Assembly: GCA_003023695.1 (NCBI GenBank)
Contig: PXYW01000008.1
Coordinates: 55,372-119,371 of the forward strand
Length of the DNA: 64,000 bases
Direction of reading: 5' to 3'
Source of the DNA: Sulfobacillus benefaciens
GTDB taxonomy: Bacteria > Bacillota > Sulfobacillia > Sulfobacillales > Sulfobacillaceae
A program made the position numbers and the translations under genes. Within the stretch, counting starts at the first letter, position 1. Each line of letters begins with the position of its first letter. The notes beneath the pieces are model-generated. The model worked only from the letters and a program-made list of their open reading frames with translations. It searched no databases and was not told where the DNA came from. Positions 25,616-36,398 of the stretch are shown piece by piece.

Positions 25616-26251
25616 ATGGGTTATTTAGTGCCGATGGTGGTCGAACAGACCAACCGAGGGGAACGTTCCTACGATATTTACTCTCGACTTCTTAAGGAAC
25701 GCATTATCTTTTTAGGTAGCGCTATTGATGACGATGTGGCAAATCTTGTGATTGCCCAATTGTTGTTTTTGGAAAGTGACGATCCCGAGAGGGATATTCA
25801 CGTATATATCAACTCCCCAGGCGGTTCGGTGAGCGCAGGACTCGGTATTTACGACACCATGCAATACATCAAACCTGCGGTCTCGACCATCTGTGTGGGA
25901 ATGGCTGCAAGTATGGGAGCATTGCTGCTATCAGGCGGGGCTGCAGGAAAGCGTTTTGCTTTACCCAATTCCCGTGTGATGATTCATGAACCATGGATCA
26001 ATAATCTGGGTGGGAAAACCACGGATGTAGAGATCCAAATGAAGGAATTGCTTAGGAGTCGTGAGGCGTTGGCAAAAATTTTGGCCAACCATACTAACCA
26101 CTCTTTAGAGCAAATTCTGGAAGAGACCCAGCGCGATTACTGGATGACTGCCGAGGAAGCTCGCGCATATCATTTGATTGACGAGGTCGTGGCACCACGG
26201 GCTAATGAGGTAGGCGAAAAGGACAATCCGGCTAAGGATAATCCTTCTTGA
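25616..26251 (+). CDS. clpP: ATP-dependent Clp protease proteolytic subunit
   Basis: About 211 residues. The catalytic serine lies in [11 protein letters not shown] (near 98), the histidine in RVMIHEPW (near 123), and the oxyanion region is [14 protein letters not shown] 25616 follows GGGGAGGAG; the earlier ATG at 25592 lacks a site. ClpP tetradecamers degrade proteins unfolded by ClpX, which is encoded directly downstream. The extreme C-terminus ([10 protein letters not shown]) is an unusual short polar repeat. Confidence 0.96.
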   Translation: MGYLVPMVVEQTNRGERSYDIYSRLLKERIIFLGSAIDDDVANLVIAQLLFLESDDPERDIHVYINSPGGSVSAGLGIYDTMQYIKPAVSTICVGMAASMGALLLSGGAAGKRFALPNSRVMIHEPWINNLGGKTTDVEIQMKELLRSREALAKILANHTNHSLEQILEETQRDYWMTAEEARAYHLIDEVVAPRANEVGEKDNPAKDNPS

Positions 26252-26307
26252 GATACGGATGGAAAATCTTGATATGCCGTTTGGTCGCCGGATAAGGGGG
26301 GGCTTAC

Positions 26308-27588
26308 ATGTTCAAGTTCACTGATGAAAAAGGGCAACTAAAATGCTCGTTCTGTGGCAAATACCAGGACCAAGTCAAACGCCTAATCGCAGGTCCGGGC
26401 GGCGTCTATATTTGTGATGAGTGCGTTGAGCTCTGCTCTGAGATCATTGAGGAAGAGTTGAGTGACGATGTAGAATTTGAACTCAAGGACATCCCTAAGC
26501 CCCAAGAAATCCGGGCCATATTGGATCAGTACGTAATAGGGCAAGATCGGGCTAAGAAAACCTTGTCGGTTGCAGTGTATAACCACTATAAACGTATCAA
26601 CCTGGGAAACAAGGTTGATGACGTGGAGCTGCAAAAGTCAAATATTTTAATGCTGGGTCCAACTGGATCCGGGAAAACGCTCTTGGCCCAAACCTTGGCC
26701 AAAATTCTTAATGTGCCCTTCGCGATTGCGGACGCAACCTCGTTAACCGAGGCGGGATATGTGGGGGAGGATGTAGAAAATATCCTTCTCAAGTTAATCC
26801 AAGCCGCGGATTACGACGTGGAAAAAGCTGAGAAGGGCATTGTATATATTGATGAAGTGGATAAAATTGCTCGGAAGTCGGAAAACCCTTCGATTACGCG
26901 GGATGTTTCCGGCGAGGGGGTACAGCAAGCGTTGCTAAAAATTCTTGAGGGCACTGTGGCTTCTGTCCCGCCCCAAGGAGGACGCAAGCATCCGCATCAA
27001 GAGTTTATCCAAATTGACACCACAAACATTCTCTTCATTGTCGGTGGGGCGTTTGACGGCATCGAAAAATTGATTAAGCGGCGGATTGGCCGCAAAGGAC
27101 TTGGGTTTAATGCAGAAATCCAGTCTCGTAACGATGGGAATATAGGAGACATTTTGGCAAAGATTATGCCCGAGGATTTGCTTAAATTCGGTCTGATACC
27201 GGAATTTGTCGGCCGACTTCCAGTGACCGTGACGTTGGATGCTCTGGATGAAGCAGCCTTGGTGCAGATTCTCACTGAACCCCGAAACGCGCTCGTCAAA
27301 CAGTATCAAAAGATGCTATCGTTGGACAGTGTGGAATTGGAGTTTAAAGAAGACGCGATTCGCGCTGTTGCCCGCGAAGCAATGCGGCGCAATACTGGTG
27401 CCCGTGCTTTGAGGGCCATCATTGAAGATATTATGCTCGATGTCATGTACGACATGCCGAGTCGTACTGATATCGCGAAATGTGTGGTGACACGAGAAGT
27501 GGTGGAAAATCACGATGCGCCGTTGTTGGTGACCACCCAGGATCGTGCTAAAACACGAAATAAGAAGCAAAAGGAAGAAACTGCCTAA
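26308..27588 (+). CDS. clpX: ATP-dependent Clp protease ATP-binding subunit ClpX
   Basis: 426 residues. The four-cysteine zinc domain (CSFCGK and CDECVELC, residues about 13-40) is followed by the AAA+ core, with Walker A GPTGSGKT near 117, Walker [11 protein letters not shown] and the sensor region. The [10 protein letters not shown] stretch corresponds to the RKH/IGF loop area. ClpX recognises and unfolds substrates for ClpP, the gene immediately before it. A strong terminator follows, so tig-clpP-clpX is likely one transcript. Confidence 0.97.
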   Translation: MFKFTDEKGQLKCSFCGKYQDQVKRLIAGPGGVYICDECVELCSEIIEEELSDDVEFELKDIPKPQEIRAILDQYVIGQDRAKKTLSVAVYNHYKRINLGNKVDDVELQKSNILMLGPTGSGKTLLAQTLAKILNVPFAIADATSLTEAGYVGEDVENILLKLIQAADYDVEKAEKGIVYIDEVDKIARKSENPSITRDVSGEGVQQALLKILEGTVASVPPQGGRKHPHQEFIQIDTTNILFIVGGAFDGIEKLIKRRIGRKGLGFNAEIQSRNDGNIGDILAKIMPEDLLKFGLIPEFVGRLPVTVTLDALDEAALVQILTEPRNALVKQYQKMLSLDSVELEFKEDAIRAVAREAMRRNTGARALRAIIEDIMLDVMYDMPSRTDIAKCVVTREVVENHDAPLLVTTQDRAKTRNKKQKEETA

Positions 27589-27610
27589 CTCTCGGCATTT
27601 TGGCGTCGCC

Positions 27611-27646
27611 AGCCCCCACCCAGGAATTGTAGGGTGGGGGCTTTTT
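27611..27646 (+). terminator. Rho-independent terminator after clpX
   Basis: Eleven-pair stem AGCCCCCACCC/GGGTGGGGGCT with a run of five T. Confidence 0.9.
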
Positions 27647-27829
27647 CATTGATAGGCCGGGCATTTTGTCCTAAATTCCGCGGTTCCTGGGCATACTGAA
27701 GGATATCGTTATACTTTTGGTCCATGATTTGGCTTAAGTGAGGTGTGCAAATTTGGGGAGACTACGAATGCGAGCCTCAAACAATTCCGATACAATTCAA
27801 AATCACGGTTCGCGGAAAGGAGGGTCGCG

Positions 27830-29512
27830 ATGAACTTAGCTAACATCGCCACCTTCATACAATTCTTCTTTGCGATAGTGATTGGTCTTTACTTTTGGAA
27901 CCTTCTCAAATCCCAACAAGGGAATAAGGTGGCTGTCGAACGTGAATCAAAGAAAGAAATTGAAAAGCTTCGCCGATTGCGCGCGATCCATCTCAGCGAG
28001 CCGTTGTCGGAAAGAACGCGGCCTACGCGGTTTGAGGAAATCGTCGGACAAGAGGATGGTATCCGAGCCCTTAAGGCAGCCTTATGCGGCCCTAATCCTC
28101 AACATGTCATCGTCTATGGACCGCCAGGAGTCGGCAAAACGGCGGCCGCCCGGTTGGTGTTAGAAGAGGCTAAGAAAAACAGTTGGACCCCTTTTTTGCC
28201 TGAAGCAAAATTTATGGAACTAGATGCCACCACCGCGCGGTTTGATGAACGCGGCATTGCTGACCCATTGATTGGCTCAGTTCACGATCCCATTTATCAG
28301 GGGGCAGGTCCCCTGGGGATGGCGGGCATTCCTCAGCCTAAACCAGGCGCGGTAACCAAGGCTCATGGCGGAATCCTGTTCATTGATGAGATAGGGGAGC
28401 TTCATCCGATACAACTGAATAAATTATTAAAAGTGCTGGAAGACCGAAAGGTGTTTTTGGAATCTGCCTATTATAACGCGGAAGATACCAACATTCCTGT
28501 GCACATCCAGGATATTTTTGAAAATGGACTGCCTGCCGACTTTCGGCTAGTTGGGGCCACCACCCGGCAGCCCCACGAAATTCCGCCTGCGATTCGTTCG
28601 CGTTGCGTAGAAATATATTTCCGGGGGTTGCTTCCCGATGAAGTTTACGCAGTGGCTGCCAACGCCGTCAAGCGCGTAGGAGTGGACGTGGAGCGCGAAG
28701 CGCTAGAGGTGATCAAGCGATACGCCACCAACGGCCGCGAAGCAGTCAATATGGTGCAGATTGCCGCAGGTGTGGGTCTGACCGAAAACCGCAAGGTGAT
28801 TACACAAGCAGATGTGGAGTGGGTGGTTCAGTCTGGCCATTATAACCCGCGTCCGGAAAAACAAGTGGCCACCGAGCCGTTGGTTGGCATGGTCAATGGG
28901 CTGGCTGTGTACGGACCTAATATGGGCACGATGCTTGAAGTAGAAGCGGTAGCTCACCCGGCCTTGACGGGACAGGGCAAGCTTTGGGTGACGGGGGTTG
29001 TCGATGAGGAAGAAATGGGTGGACAGGGACGTACGGTGCGGCGTAAATCCATGGCTCGGAGTTCCGTGGAAAATGTGCTGACTGTACTGCGTAACATTAT
29101 GGGTCTGGAAACGGCGGATTTTGACCTGCATGTAAACTTTCCTGGAGGAGTTCCTCTTGACGGGCCGTCTGCGGGAGTGGCTATCGCAACCGCGGTGTAT
29201 TCGGCAATCACCAAAAAACCTTGCGACAACCGTGTCGCGATGACTGGCGAATTATCGATTCGTGGTCTCGTAAAGCCCGTAGGCGGTGTTGTGGCTAAAG
29301 TAGAGGCCGCGCGCCTGGCGGGGTGCAAACGGATCCTGATTCCCCGTGACAATTGGCAGGAAATATTTCGCCATACGGATGTAGAGGTTATCGCGGTGGA
29401 CACATTGCAGGAGGTTATCGACTTGGCCATGGTGATGGCCGAGCCGATAGCAACATCTTCTCCAGTGCCGCAGACCGACTTGCTCACCGCAAGCCCCTCA
29501 ACGGCACAATAA
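27830..29512 (+). CDS. lonB: LonB, membrane-anchored Lon-family protease
   Basis: About 560 residues. One N-terminal helix (about residues 6-24) is followed by an AAA+ domain (Walker [11 protein letters not shown] near 97; FIDEIGELHP) and a Lon protease domain with catalytic serine in DGPSAGVAIATA (near 447) and lysine in PVGGVVAKVEAA (near 482). There is no long N-terminal Lon domain, as expected of LonB. In Bacillus the homologue acts in the forespore. The ATG at 27830 follows AAAGGAGG; the frame's upstream extension is not coding. Confidence 0.93.
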   Translation: MNLANIATFIQFFFAIVIGLYFWNLLKSQQGNKVAVERESKKEIEKLRRLRAIHLSEPLSERTRPTRFEEIVGQEDGIRALKAALCGPNPQHVIVYGPPGVGKTAAARLVLEEAKKNSWTPFLPEAKFMELDATTARFDERGIADPLIGSVHDPIYQGAGPLGMAGIPQPKPGAVTKAHGGILFIDEIGELHPIQLNKLLKVLEDRKVFLESAYYNAEDTNIPVHIQDIFENGLPADFRLVGATTRQPHEIPPAIRSRCVEIYFRGLLPDEVYAVAANAVKRVGVDVEREALEVIKRYATNGREAVNMVQIAAGVGLTENRKVITQADVEWVVQSGHYNPRPEKQVATEPLVGMVNGLAVYGPNMGTMLEVEAVAHPALTGQGKLWVTGVVDEEEMGGQGRTVRRKSMARSSVENVLTVLRNIMGLETADFDLHVNFPGGVPLDGPSAGVAIATAVYSAITKKPCDNRVAMTGELSIRGLVKPVGGVVAKVEAARLAGCKRILIPRDNWQEIFRHTDVEVIAVDTLQEVIDLAMVMAEPIATSSPVPQTDLLTASPSTAQ

Positions 29513-29532
29513 CGGCTTCCATAAATGCCCGG

Positions 29533-29563
29533 CCAGGCGGTCTCTTAAAGAGGGGCCGCCTGG
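29533..29563 (+). terminator. Terminator after lonB
   Basis: CCAGGCGG pairs with CCGCCTGG around a loop that also contains CTCTT/AAGAG. Only a weak T-rich tail follows. Confidence 0.6.
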
Positions 29564-29635
29564 GTTGTCAGTGGAACCGTTTTTCGATAGATGTTAGAAT
29601 GAGAAACTAACTGAGTTGGTGTTGGGGGGGACGTT

Positions 29636-31954
29636 ATGGACCGCAATGAAATGCCGCTATTGCCGCTTCGGGGAGTGTTAGTATTTCCCTATATGGTAGT
29701 GCCGCTGGAAGTAGGCAGAGATCGGAGCCTAAAGGCCTTAGAGCAGGCAATGTTGGACAGGCAAGAATTGATATTTGTCGCGCAAAAAGATACTCGGTTA
29801 GATGATCCCGGGGTTGATGACCTATATCAGGTCGGGGTGATTGGCGAAGTGAAGCAACTGCTGAAGATGCCTAGTGGCGGTTCCAAGGTTGTCGTTGAGG
29901 GAAGATCTCGAGCCACGCTTCGACATGTGGAAGATGTAGGCGAATATTTTATGGCCGAAGTAGAACCGGTGCCTGAGGAATCAGAGATCACCGATGAAAC
30001 TGAGGCTTTGATGCACGCCGTGGTCGAACAGTTTGAAATTTACATAAAGAACTCGAAAAAAATGCCAGGAGAAGCTTCATTGAGCATGAATGTGGATGAT
30101 CCTGGCCGATTGGCGGATACCATCATCAGCTACTTGGATATTCGCACCCAAGAAAAGGAAGACGTCCTGGAAACCTTTCCAGTTCATGATCGACTGAGCA
30201 AGGTATCGGATATTCTAGCTCGCCAAATGGAACTGCTGGAGATTGAGAAGCGGATTAATTTTCGGGTGCGCAAACAGATGGAGCGTACCCAAAAAGAATA
30301 TTATCTGCGAGAACAACTGAAAGCTATTCAACGCGAATTAGGGGATCGCGACGAACAGGCAAGCGAGATCGAAGAACTAAGAGAACGTCTCAAAGCGACT
30401 CCTGGACTTGAAGCTGAGGTCTATGAAAAAATTGAGCGGGAAATTGATCGTCTAGCGAAAATGTCGAGTATGGCAGCAGAGGCCGTGGTGGTGCGGACCT
30501 ATGTCGATTGGCTGCTCAATTTGCCTTGGGGCAAGGAAACGGACGAACATATTGAGGTGGATGCGGCGGAGGCCGTCCTCAATGCGGATCACTATGGATT
30601 AAAAAAGGTTAAGGATCGGATATTGGAATATCTTGCGGTGCGTCAATTAGCCCCGGATTTGAAAGGCCCCATCCTATGTCTCGTGGGACCGCCAGGTGTG
30701 GGCAAGACCTCATTGGCACGGTCTATTGCCAAGGCTACCGGTCGAAATTTCGTGCGGGTTTCGTTGGGTGGGGTGCGTGATGAGGCTGAAATTCGGGGTC
30801 ATCGGCGTACTTACGTTGGGGCCATGCCCGGGCGGATTATCCAAGGCATGAAGCAGGCGGGAACCAAAAATCCGCTGTTTTTGCTGGATGAGGTGGACAA
30901 AATGGCGATGGATTTTCGTGGGGATCCGTCAGCCGCACTGCTTGAGGTGCTTGACCCCGAGCAAAATAACCACTTTTCGGATCACTATATCGAAATCCCT
31001 TTTGACCTGAGTCGGGTGATGTTTATCACCACGGCCAACGTTCTACATACTATTCCGCGTCCCTTGTTGGATCGCATGGAAACCATTGTCATTCCGGGCT
31101 ATACGGAAGAGGAAAAACTACATATTGCACGGCAATATTTGTGGCCAAAACAAATGGCTGCCCACGGACTGGCGGACAAACCGGTGGAGATTAGCACAGA
31201 AGCCTTAAAGCAAATTATCCGCCACTACACCCGGGAAGCTGGGGTGCGGCAACTCGAAAGGGAATTGGGAACCGTTTGCCGAAAAGTAGCCCGAGAAATT
31301 GTGGGCGGACAAACTGGCCGAGTGCGAGTCACGGCGACTAGTCTGACCAAATATCTAGGGATGCATCGTGTGCATCACCGTAATGCCGAAGCGATGAGTC
31401 AAATGGGGTTGGTGACCGGACTGGCCGTAACCGAAACCGGGGGCGATGTCATGTTGATTGAGGTAACCACCATGCCCGGCAAGGGTCAACTAACATTAAC
31501 CGGTCAGCTAGGCGATGTGATGCAGGAATCGGCGCGTGCAGCATATAGCTACATCCGGGCCAAAGTGGAGACACTTGGGATTGCTCCGGACTTTCATGAG
31601 AAGTGGGATTTGCATGTGCATGTACCGGAAGGAGCGATTCCTAAAGACGGGCCTTCAGCAGGAATTGCGATGGCCACTGCGATGGTATCGGCACTGGCCA
31701 AGGTTCCGGTGAAGGCAGATTTGGCGATGACTGGAGAAATTACCTTACGCGGCCGTGTACTGCCGGTTGGCGGCATTAAAGAAAAGACACTAGCCGCTCA
31801 TCGGGTGGGCATTCGTACCATTATATTACCGGAGGAAAACAAACCCGATTTGGACGAATTGCCGACGAATATCCGACGGGCGTTGACGATTCATTTGGTG
31901 AACCATTTGGATCAGGTATTAGCGATCGCCTTGGAGGACCGCGACCATGGCTAA
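29636..31954 (+). CDS. lon: ATP-dependent protease Lon (LonA)
   Basis: 772 residues with the full LonA architecture: N-terminal substrate domain (1-200), coiled region, AAA+ ([19 protein letters not shown] near 352) and serine-lysine protease domain ([13 protein letters not shown] near 670, [14 protein letters not shown] near 715). It degrades damaged and regulatory proteins in the cytoplasm. A run of seven G precedes the ATG. The last eight bases overlap engB, giving translational coupling. Confidence 0.97.
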   Translation: MDRNEMPLLPLRGVLVFPYMVVPLEVGRDRSLKALEQAMLDRQELIFVAQKDTRLDDPGVDDLYQVGVIGEVKQLLKMPSGGSKVVVEGRSRATLRHVEDVGEYFMAEVEPVPEESEITDETEALMHAVVEQFEIYIKNSKKMPGEASLSMNVDDPGRLADTIISYLDIRTQEKEDVLETFPVHDRLSKVSDILARQMELLEIEKRINFRVRKQMERTQKEYYLREQLKAIQRELGDRDEQASEIEELRERLKATPGLEAEVYEKIEREIDRLAKMSSMAAEAVVVRTYVDWLLNLPWGKETDEHIEVDAAEAVLNADHYGLKKVKDRILEYLAVRQLAPDLKGPILCLVGPPGVGKTSLARSIAKATGRNFVRVSLGGVRDEAEIRGHRRTYVGAMPGRIIQGMKQAGTKNPLFLLDEVDKMAMDFRGDPSAALLEVLDPEQNNHFSDHYIEIPFDLSRVMFITTANVLHTIPRPLLDRMETIVIPGYTEEEKLHIARQYLWPKQMAAHGLADKPVEISTEALKQIIRHYTREAGVRQLERELGTVCRKVAREIVGGQTGRVRVTATSLTKYLGMHRVHHRNAEAMSQMGLVTGLAVTETGGDVMLIEVTTMPGKGQLTLTGQLGDVMQESARAAYSYIRAKVETLGIAPDFHEKWDLHVHVPEGAIPKDGPSAGIAMATAMVSALAKVPVKADLAMTGEITLRGRVLPVGGIKEKTLAAHRVGIRTIILPEENKPDLDELPTNIRRALTIHLVNHLDQVLAIALEDRDHG

Positions 31955-32516
31955 TGTCAAACAGTTTGTGACATCCGCCCTCTATGATAACGAAATGCCC
32001 ACCGATGGCAAAATCGAGTTGGCATTCATGGGACGGTCTAATGCGGGGAAATCGTCCTTGATTAACCGTTTAGTGGGCAGTAAAATTGCGCACACCAGTG
32101 GAACCCCAGGACGCACTCAACGCCTGAATTTTTTCGCCATGAAGGGGTGGTACATCGTAGATTTGCCGGGGTTTGGCTATGCCAAAGTCTCTAAAGCACA
32201 AAGAGAAATATTTGGACAAGCCGTAGAAACATATTTAACCACCCGGCAGCCTTTGATTGGGGGCATCTTAATCCAAGATGTGCGCCGCGAACCCGAAGAA
32301 GAGGAGTTGATGGTCAAAAGGTGGGCCTATGACCGTAATCTATATTTGGCAGTGGTGGCAAGTAAAGTGGATAAGCTTAACCAATCGGAACGGATCGAAC
32401 GGCGCAAGCGACTTGAAGAAGTTTACGGGACAGGAGTGTATTTTGTCTCGAATCGGACTGGTGAAGGCATCACCGAGGTTAAAGGGGCTATTTTAGGCTT
32501 GGGGCTAGCAATTTAG
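31947..32516 (+). CDS. engB: Ribosome biogenesis GTPase EngB/YsxC
   Basis: 189 residues. TRAFAC GTPase motifs are visible as GRSNAGKSS (G1), GTPGRTQ (G2), DLPGFG (G3) and SKVDK (G4). It assists assembly of the large ribosomal subunit. The start overlaps lon, as in many Firmicutes. Its stop overlaps the convergent phosphatase gene by four bases. Confidence 0.95.
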   Translation: MANVKQFVTSALYDNEMPTDGKIELAFMGRSNAGKSSLINRLVGSKIAHTSGTPGRTQRLNFFAMKGWYIVDLPGFGYAKVSKAQREIFGQAVETYLTTRQPLIGGILIQDVRREPEEEELMVKRWAYDRNLYLAVVASKVDKLNQSERIERRKRLEEVYGTGVYFVSNRTGEGITEVKGAILGLGLAI

Positions 32517-33100
32517 CGCCAGCGATACAGGGTAGGCAATCCAAAACCGATATGTGGCAAACGCCGGCCAGAAACTCGGTGCTCTTGTTGCAATAGGTTA
32601 ATGAGAAGTAGCAAGAATCCCGCATGAGAGACCACGGCAAGCCGTGGTCCTTGTTTTTGGTACTGTTCTAGACGTGATATAGCTTCTCGTGCTCGTTCTG
32701 TGGAACGGGTACGGCCTTCAGGTTCTTGATCCCAAAACCAATGAAACCTAAGGTAACTCCACCAAAATTCCCCAGGCCAGCGTTGCTTGAGAAACAGCGT
32801 AGAATCATTGGGCAGCCATACCGGAATTTCTCGAAATAAGGGATCGACAATAATATTGTCATGACGGGCGAACAGTTTCGCAGTTTCCAGTGCCCGCGGC
32901 AAATCTGATGCAATGACCAGGTCGACCTTGGGATAGGCTCGATACAGGCGCTGCAAACGATCCTGTTCTTGGACACTAAGAGCGGCTTCGTCATATGCGG
33001 CTAGATATTGGTTAAATTCGTTGCGAGTCATAAAAAGAGGGTTACGGGGTAAGTCGGGACGACCGTGCCGCATAACCCAAAAAGTTTGTGCTGTGGCCAT
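32513..33100 (-). CDS. Histidine phosphatase family protein
   Basis: 195 residues. The phosphohistidine motif is RHG in MRHGRPD (residues 11-13) and the second active-site histidine is in VVSHAGFLL. The family covers phosphoglycerate mutases and phosphatases such as CobC; the substrate is not evident. It starts three bases after the DsrE gene stop, so the pair is probably coexpressed. A weak ribosome site suggests dependence on translation of the upstream gene. Confidence 0.85.
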   Translation of the reverse strand: MATAQTFWVMRHGRPDLPRNPLFMTRNEFNQYLAAYDEAALSVQEQDRLQRLYRAYPKVDLVIASDLPRALETAKLFARHDNIIVDPLFREIPVWLPNDSTLFLKQRWPGEFWWSYLRFHWFWDQEPEGRTRSTERAREAISRLEQYQKQGPRLAVVSHAGFLLLLINLLQQEHRVSGRRLPHIGFGLPTLYRWR

Positions 33101-33103
33101 AGT

Positions 33104-33454
33104 TTAAAAACTAACCATTTCGTAACCTTCCGTCAAGGCTTTGACCAAGTCTTCGCCCACATAATGAAGGTCAATTTGTGGATCTACCCGACGTATCTCA
33201 TCAGCAATACCTTTTTGTTCGGCGTGGAGTTGACAAGCAATGGTGACAATATTAAGTTCTTGCGCCTTATCAACTAATTTAGCAAAGCGCGCGCGATGGG
33301 TTTCCGTTAGTACCTCGACCCCATCAGCAAAGAAGCACAGTTTCACCGCGTCCAGGTCTGGACTTTGTTTGGCTACAATAGAAAACCCTAATCCGGCTTT
33401 CACCTTAGCGGGTTGGTCCGGGCCAGAAACGATCAACACGAGAAGTTTAGCCAC
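33104..33454 (-). CDS. DsrE/DsrF-like sulfur-relay family protein
   Basis: 116 residues with the alpha/beta DsrE fold pattern: LLVLIVSGPD, VKLCFFADGVEVL and IVTIACQLHAE, which supplies a central cysteine. DsrE-type proteins carry or transfer sulfur, or serve as small oligomeric sensors. The start is GTG at 33454 with GGAG upstream. The coupled phosphatase gene gives little clue to the substrate. Confidence 0.8.
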   Translation of the reverse strand: MAKLLVLIVSGPDQPAKVKAGLGFSIVAKQSPDLDAVKLCFFADGVEVLTETHRARFAKLVDKAQELNIVTIACQLHAEQKGIADEIRRVDPQIDLHYVGEDLVKALTEGYEMVSF

Positions 33455-34009
33455 CCATCATTCTCCTTCAAATCACCATTTCCTTGTCTACGCCTAAGAT
33501 TGTGCCAGGGTCTAAAATCTTTAGCCTGATTCTACGCATTTAATCATAACACGAGGGGGTGTGAGATGCGAGTAGACAGGGGAGTCCCGTTAAGAGTACG
33601 ATTGGCGCGTCCTTACTGCATTGAAAAAATTGGGGCCAACGCTATAAAGGCGATGAAAGACCAGCAACGCTATCTTCATCGGCGGTTATCATACGTCTTA
33701 AGAACGATGGCAAACCGCTCAAAGATGGAATTTAGTACTATACCTGCCATGTTAAAAATTCGTCCTTCGTAGTAACCCTATATATCAGAATATACGATTC
33801 GCCAGTACTGTGTCTTATGCGGCACATGCTTGAGACAACTTTGAGACTCACGGAATTAGTGTACCCCTATAATAAAAGAGGTTACGTGCTACAGTATTCG
33901 ACACCACACGATCTACAAAGAATGCCTTTCATTGTTGGAAAGGTTGTGAGGAATGCCCCAGGTTGAATATCGAATCCTCATCCAAAACCGCGATAAAGGA
34001 GAATGAATC
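33455..34009. other. Long intergenic region before the secreted protein gene
   Basis: 555 bases. One doubtful frame (33566-33772, 68 residues, arginine-rich, preceded by GAGGGGGTG) has no recognised family. A consensus TATAAT lies at 33868-33873 and is the likely -10 of the next gene, although no matching -35 is seen at normal distance. Confidence 0.4.
33566..33772 (+). CDS. Doubtful small arginine-rich ORF
   Basis: 68 residues, basic, beginning MRVDRGVPLRVRLARPY. A purine-rich site precedes the ATG. No family recognised; it may be chance or a broken gene. Confidence 0.25.
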   Translation: MRVDRGVPLRVRLARPYCIEKIGANAIKAMKDQQRYLHRRLSYVLRTMANRSKMEFSTIPAMLKIRPS

Positions 34010-35344
34010 ATGATTGCTATTCGAAAAGATATGGCAAAAACAGCACTTCTCGTGCTTGGTTCCTCCGGACTCTTAGGCTTAATTCTGGCTGATCCGCCAA
34101 GTTTGGCCGCGGCTGCTCCGGCTGTTACGTTAACGACTTCGGCTTCTAGCGCAAAACCAGGGGGCGCTGTCACCTTTACGGCACAATCATCCGGAATCAG
34201 TAACCCAGAATATCAGTTTTGGGTGCAAGACCCAGATGGCCAGTGGGTGGATGCCCAAAATTACAGTGCCCAAAACACGTTTATCCTTAGCAATGTGATG
34301 GCAGGAAGTTATTTGGTCACCGTGGCCGTCCTCAGTAGCACACAACTACAAACACACGCCTGGTCCGATGCAGTGCAAGCAACACCGGTAAGCCTCTTTG
34401 TGGACAGCCAGATAACCGCTCAAGCAGCGTCAACTACGCCACTGCTCGCTGAGCCGGACACAATTACGGCATCGGCGCAAAACATTGACGATCCTGTCTA
34501 TCAATTTGAGTATGTGAGTCCTGATGGTCAGCATCACATGGCCCAAGCATTTAGCACATCAGGGACCTGGGTATTCGTGCCTCACGAATTTGGCACGTAT
34601 CATCTTGATGTTCTGGTGAAATCAGACAATGCGCCCGCCTCTGCTGCGGACATCCTACAGAGTACACCGCTTACGGTAACCTCACTATTGCCGCAAGGTG
34701 CAACCGGCCCCCAAGGCCCTGCGGGTCCACAGGGTCCCCAAGGACTGCCGGGCCCGCAAGGTCCTGCTGGTCTCAATGGTGGTGGCACTTTCTTTAGCGA
34801 AAATGGAACCTATACAGTTCCTCAGGGCGTCAAAGATGTATCAGTCACCCTTCAAGGCGGGGGCGGAGGTGGTGGCGGCAACGTGGCTGACAATGATTCG
34901 GTTCCCGGTGGCGGCGGAGGGCAAGGGGGAAAAATTCAAGTGATACTGCCCGTGACATCGGGGGAAGTATTAACCGTTGATGTGGGAATAGGGGGAGCCT
35001 CAGGCGCAACCGATCCAACCAGTGATTCCTCAGGAGGAAATGGGGGCAGTAGTGAACTTTTAGAGGGGAGTGCCACGCTGGCGACGGCATCCGGAGGTCT
35101 TGGCGGTGGCGAGGTTGTTCCCTCTTCTAGCGGTAGTCTAACAAGCGGTACGGGAGGGAGCGGAGGGCAATACAGTGCCGTGTCTCCCGCAGTAGGTCTC
35201 ACCGCAACCGCAGGAGCGGCCGCGTCAGGTAGCAATGGCGCTGGCATCAGCGGATTTTATGGGTCGGGGGGAGCGGGGGCCCAAGGAGTGAATTTCGCGA
35301 CGCCTGGAGAATCGGGCTACGTCATTATTCAACCCATGAGTTAA
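34010..35344 (+). CDS. Secreted protein with Ig-like, collagen-like and glycine-rich domains
   Basis: 444 residues. A signal peptide (basic start, hydrophobic core, AAAAPA around 33-39) is followed by two beta-rich repeats (about 38-125 and 132-225), each with a YQFxxxxPDG element reminiscent of triple-tyrosine or Ig-like modules. Then come about nine Gly-X-Y triplets (about 229-258), and a glycine-rich beta domain opens with [18 protein letters not shown]. The last resembles domains at tips of phage and surface fibres. It has no sortase motif. AAAGGAG precedes the ATG. A surface-exposed or shed fibrous protein is the best description. Confidence 0.8.
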   Translation: MIAIRKDMAKTALLVLGSSGLLGLILADPPSLAAAAPAVTLTTSASSAKPGGAVTFTAQSSGISNPEYQFWVQDPDGQWVDAQNYSAQNTFILSNVMAGSYLVTVAVLSSTQLQTHAWSDAVQATPVSLFVDSQITAQAASTTPLLAEPDTITASAQNIDDPVYQFEYVSPDGQHHMAQAFSTSGTWVFVPHEFGTYHLDVLVKSDNAPASAADILQSTPLTVTSLLPQGATGPQGPAGPQGPQGLPGPQGPAGLNGGGTFFSENGTYTVPQGVKDVSVTLQGGGGGGGGNVADNDSVPGGGGGQGGKIQVILPVTSGEVLTVDVGIGGASGATDPTSDSSGGNGGSSELLEGSATLATASGGLGGGEVVPSSSGSLTSGTGGSGGQYSAVSPAVGLTATAGAAASGSNGAGISGFYGSGGAGAQGVNFATPGESGYVIIQPMS

Positions 35345-35374
35345 CAAATTCGGTGAACACACGAGCCGTACAGT

Positions 35375-35407
35375 CCCCTTCTTTGGCGCGGAAGCGCCAA
35401 GAGGGGG
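35375..35407. terminator. Bidirectional terminator
   Basis: TTGGCGC-GGAA-GCGCCAA (35383-35400) is extended by CCCCTTC with GAGGGGG. It lies between convergent genes. Confidence 0.75.
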
Positions 35408-35445
35408 TCAAAACAGGCCCGCAAGGCTAGGCACGCCCAGCGTAC

Positions 35446-36375
35446 TTAGCCAATGCGTTGCATTCCCGCGGTGGATCGGGGGTCGAGCGCGTCCCGCAGG
35501 GCGTCTCCGACGAAATTGATGGCCACGACAGCGATGGTGATGACCAAACCGGGTGCCAAGATGAGGAGGGGATGGGTGACGATGTAACTTTCCGCGGAAT
35601 CCAGCATATTGCCCCATGAGGGAATCTGTGGCTGCAATCCAAAACCGAGGAAGTCCAGCGAGGCTTCCGCCAACATCGAGCCCGCGACCCCGAAGGCGGC
35701 GGAAACCCAAACCGGCGCCATCGCCCCGGGAAGCACATGTTTGAACAAGATCCGGGCATTGCTGGCCCCTTGCGCCCGGGCAGCTTCCACGTATTCTTGG
35801 CTTCGAAGAGAGAGGACCTGGGACCGGACAATCCGGGACAATCCCGTCCAGCCAAATAACCCCAAGTATAAAATCATCAATCCCACCGAGGCATTGGCAC
35901 CCGTCAAATTCAAGACTACCAACAATAAGAAGATGGCGGGGAAGGACATGACCAGGTCCACAAACCGCATCATTAATGTATCCCAGATCCCGCCGAGATA
36001 CCCAGATGTCGCTCCCCAGACGACGCCGATCGAGGTGGCGATGATCATGGAAAAGAACCCCACCATAAAAGACACGCGTCCGCCATACATCAATCGGGCC
36101 AACACATCACGACCTAACGCGTCGGTACCTAAAGGGTGTGCGGCACTCGGGGGCAGCAGGACTTGGGTTAAGTTCGGGGTGGTGGGACTGTACGGGGTGA
36201 GGAAGGGGGCAAAAATCGAGACGAGGATCAAGAAGACCAAAATGCCTAGACCTACCAACGCGAGGCGATGGCGAGAAAAGCGGCGCCAAAATTTACGGAA
36301 GCTTGATACCCCGCTATCCTGCATCGGATCAATCTCGAGTTCGGTATCCAATGGGGGTAAATTCGCTGTAGCCAT
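35446..36375 (-). CDS. Peptide/nickel ABC transporter permease, DppC type
   Basis: 309 residues with the N-terminal OppC_N segment, six helices and the EAA loop EYVEAARAQGASNARILFKH. It forms a heterodimeric channel with the DppB-type permease encoded upstream. AAAGGAGG lies ahead of the ATG. It is last in a three-gene operon; no ATPase gene follows before the terminator. Confidence 0.9.
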   Translation of the reverse strand: MATANLPPLDTELEIDPMQDSGVSSFRKFWRRFSRHRLALVGLGILVFLILVSIFAPFLTPYSPTTPNLTQVLLPPSAAHPLGTDALGRDVLARLMYGGRVSFMVGFFSMIIATSIGVVWGATSGYLGGIWDTLMMRFVDLVMSFPAIFLLLVVLNLTGANASVGLMILYLGLFGWTGLSRIVRSQVLSLRSQEYVEAARAQGASNARILFKHVLPGAMAPVWVSAAFGVAGSMLAEASLDFLGFGLQPQIPSWGNMLDSAESYIVTHPLLILAPGLVITIAVVAINFVGDALRDALDPRSTAGMQRIG

Positions 36376-36398
36376 GTTGATACGGCCTCCTTTCCATG

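Noticed and set aside
34690..34780. Tandem repeat as possible CRISPR or microsatellite
   Set aside because: The repeat is explained by collagen-like triplets in the coding frame; spacing does not fit a repeat-spacer array.
34600..34788. Proline-rich minus-strand frame
   Set aside because: Simply the complement of the Gly-X-Y coding repeats.
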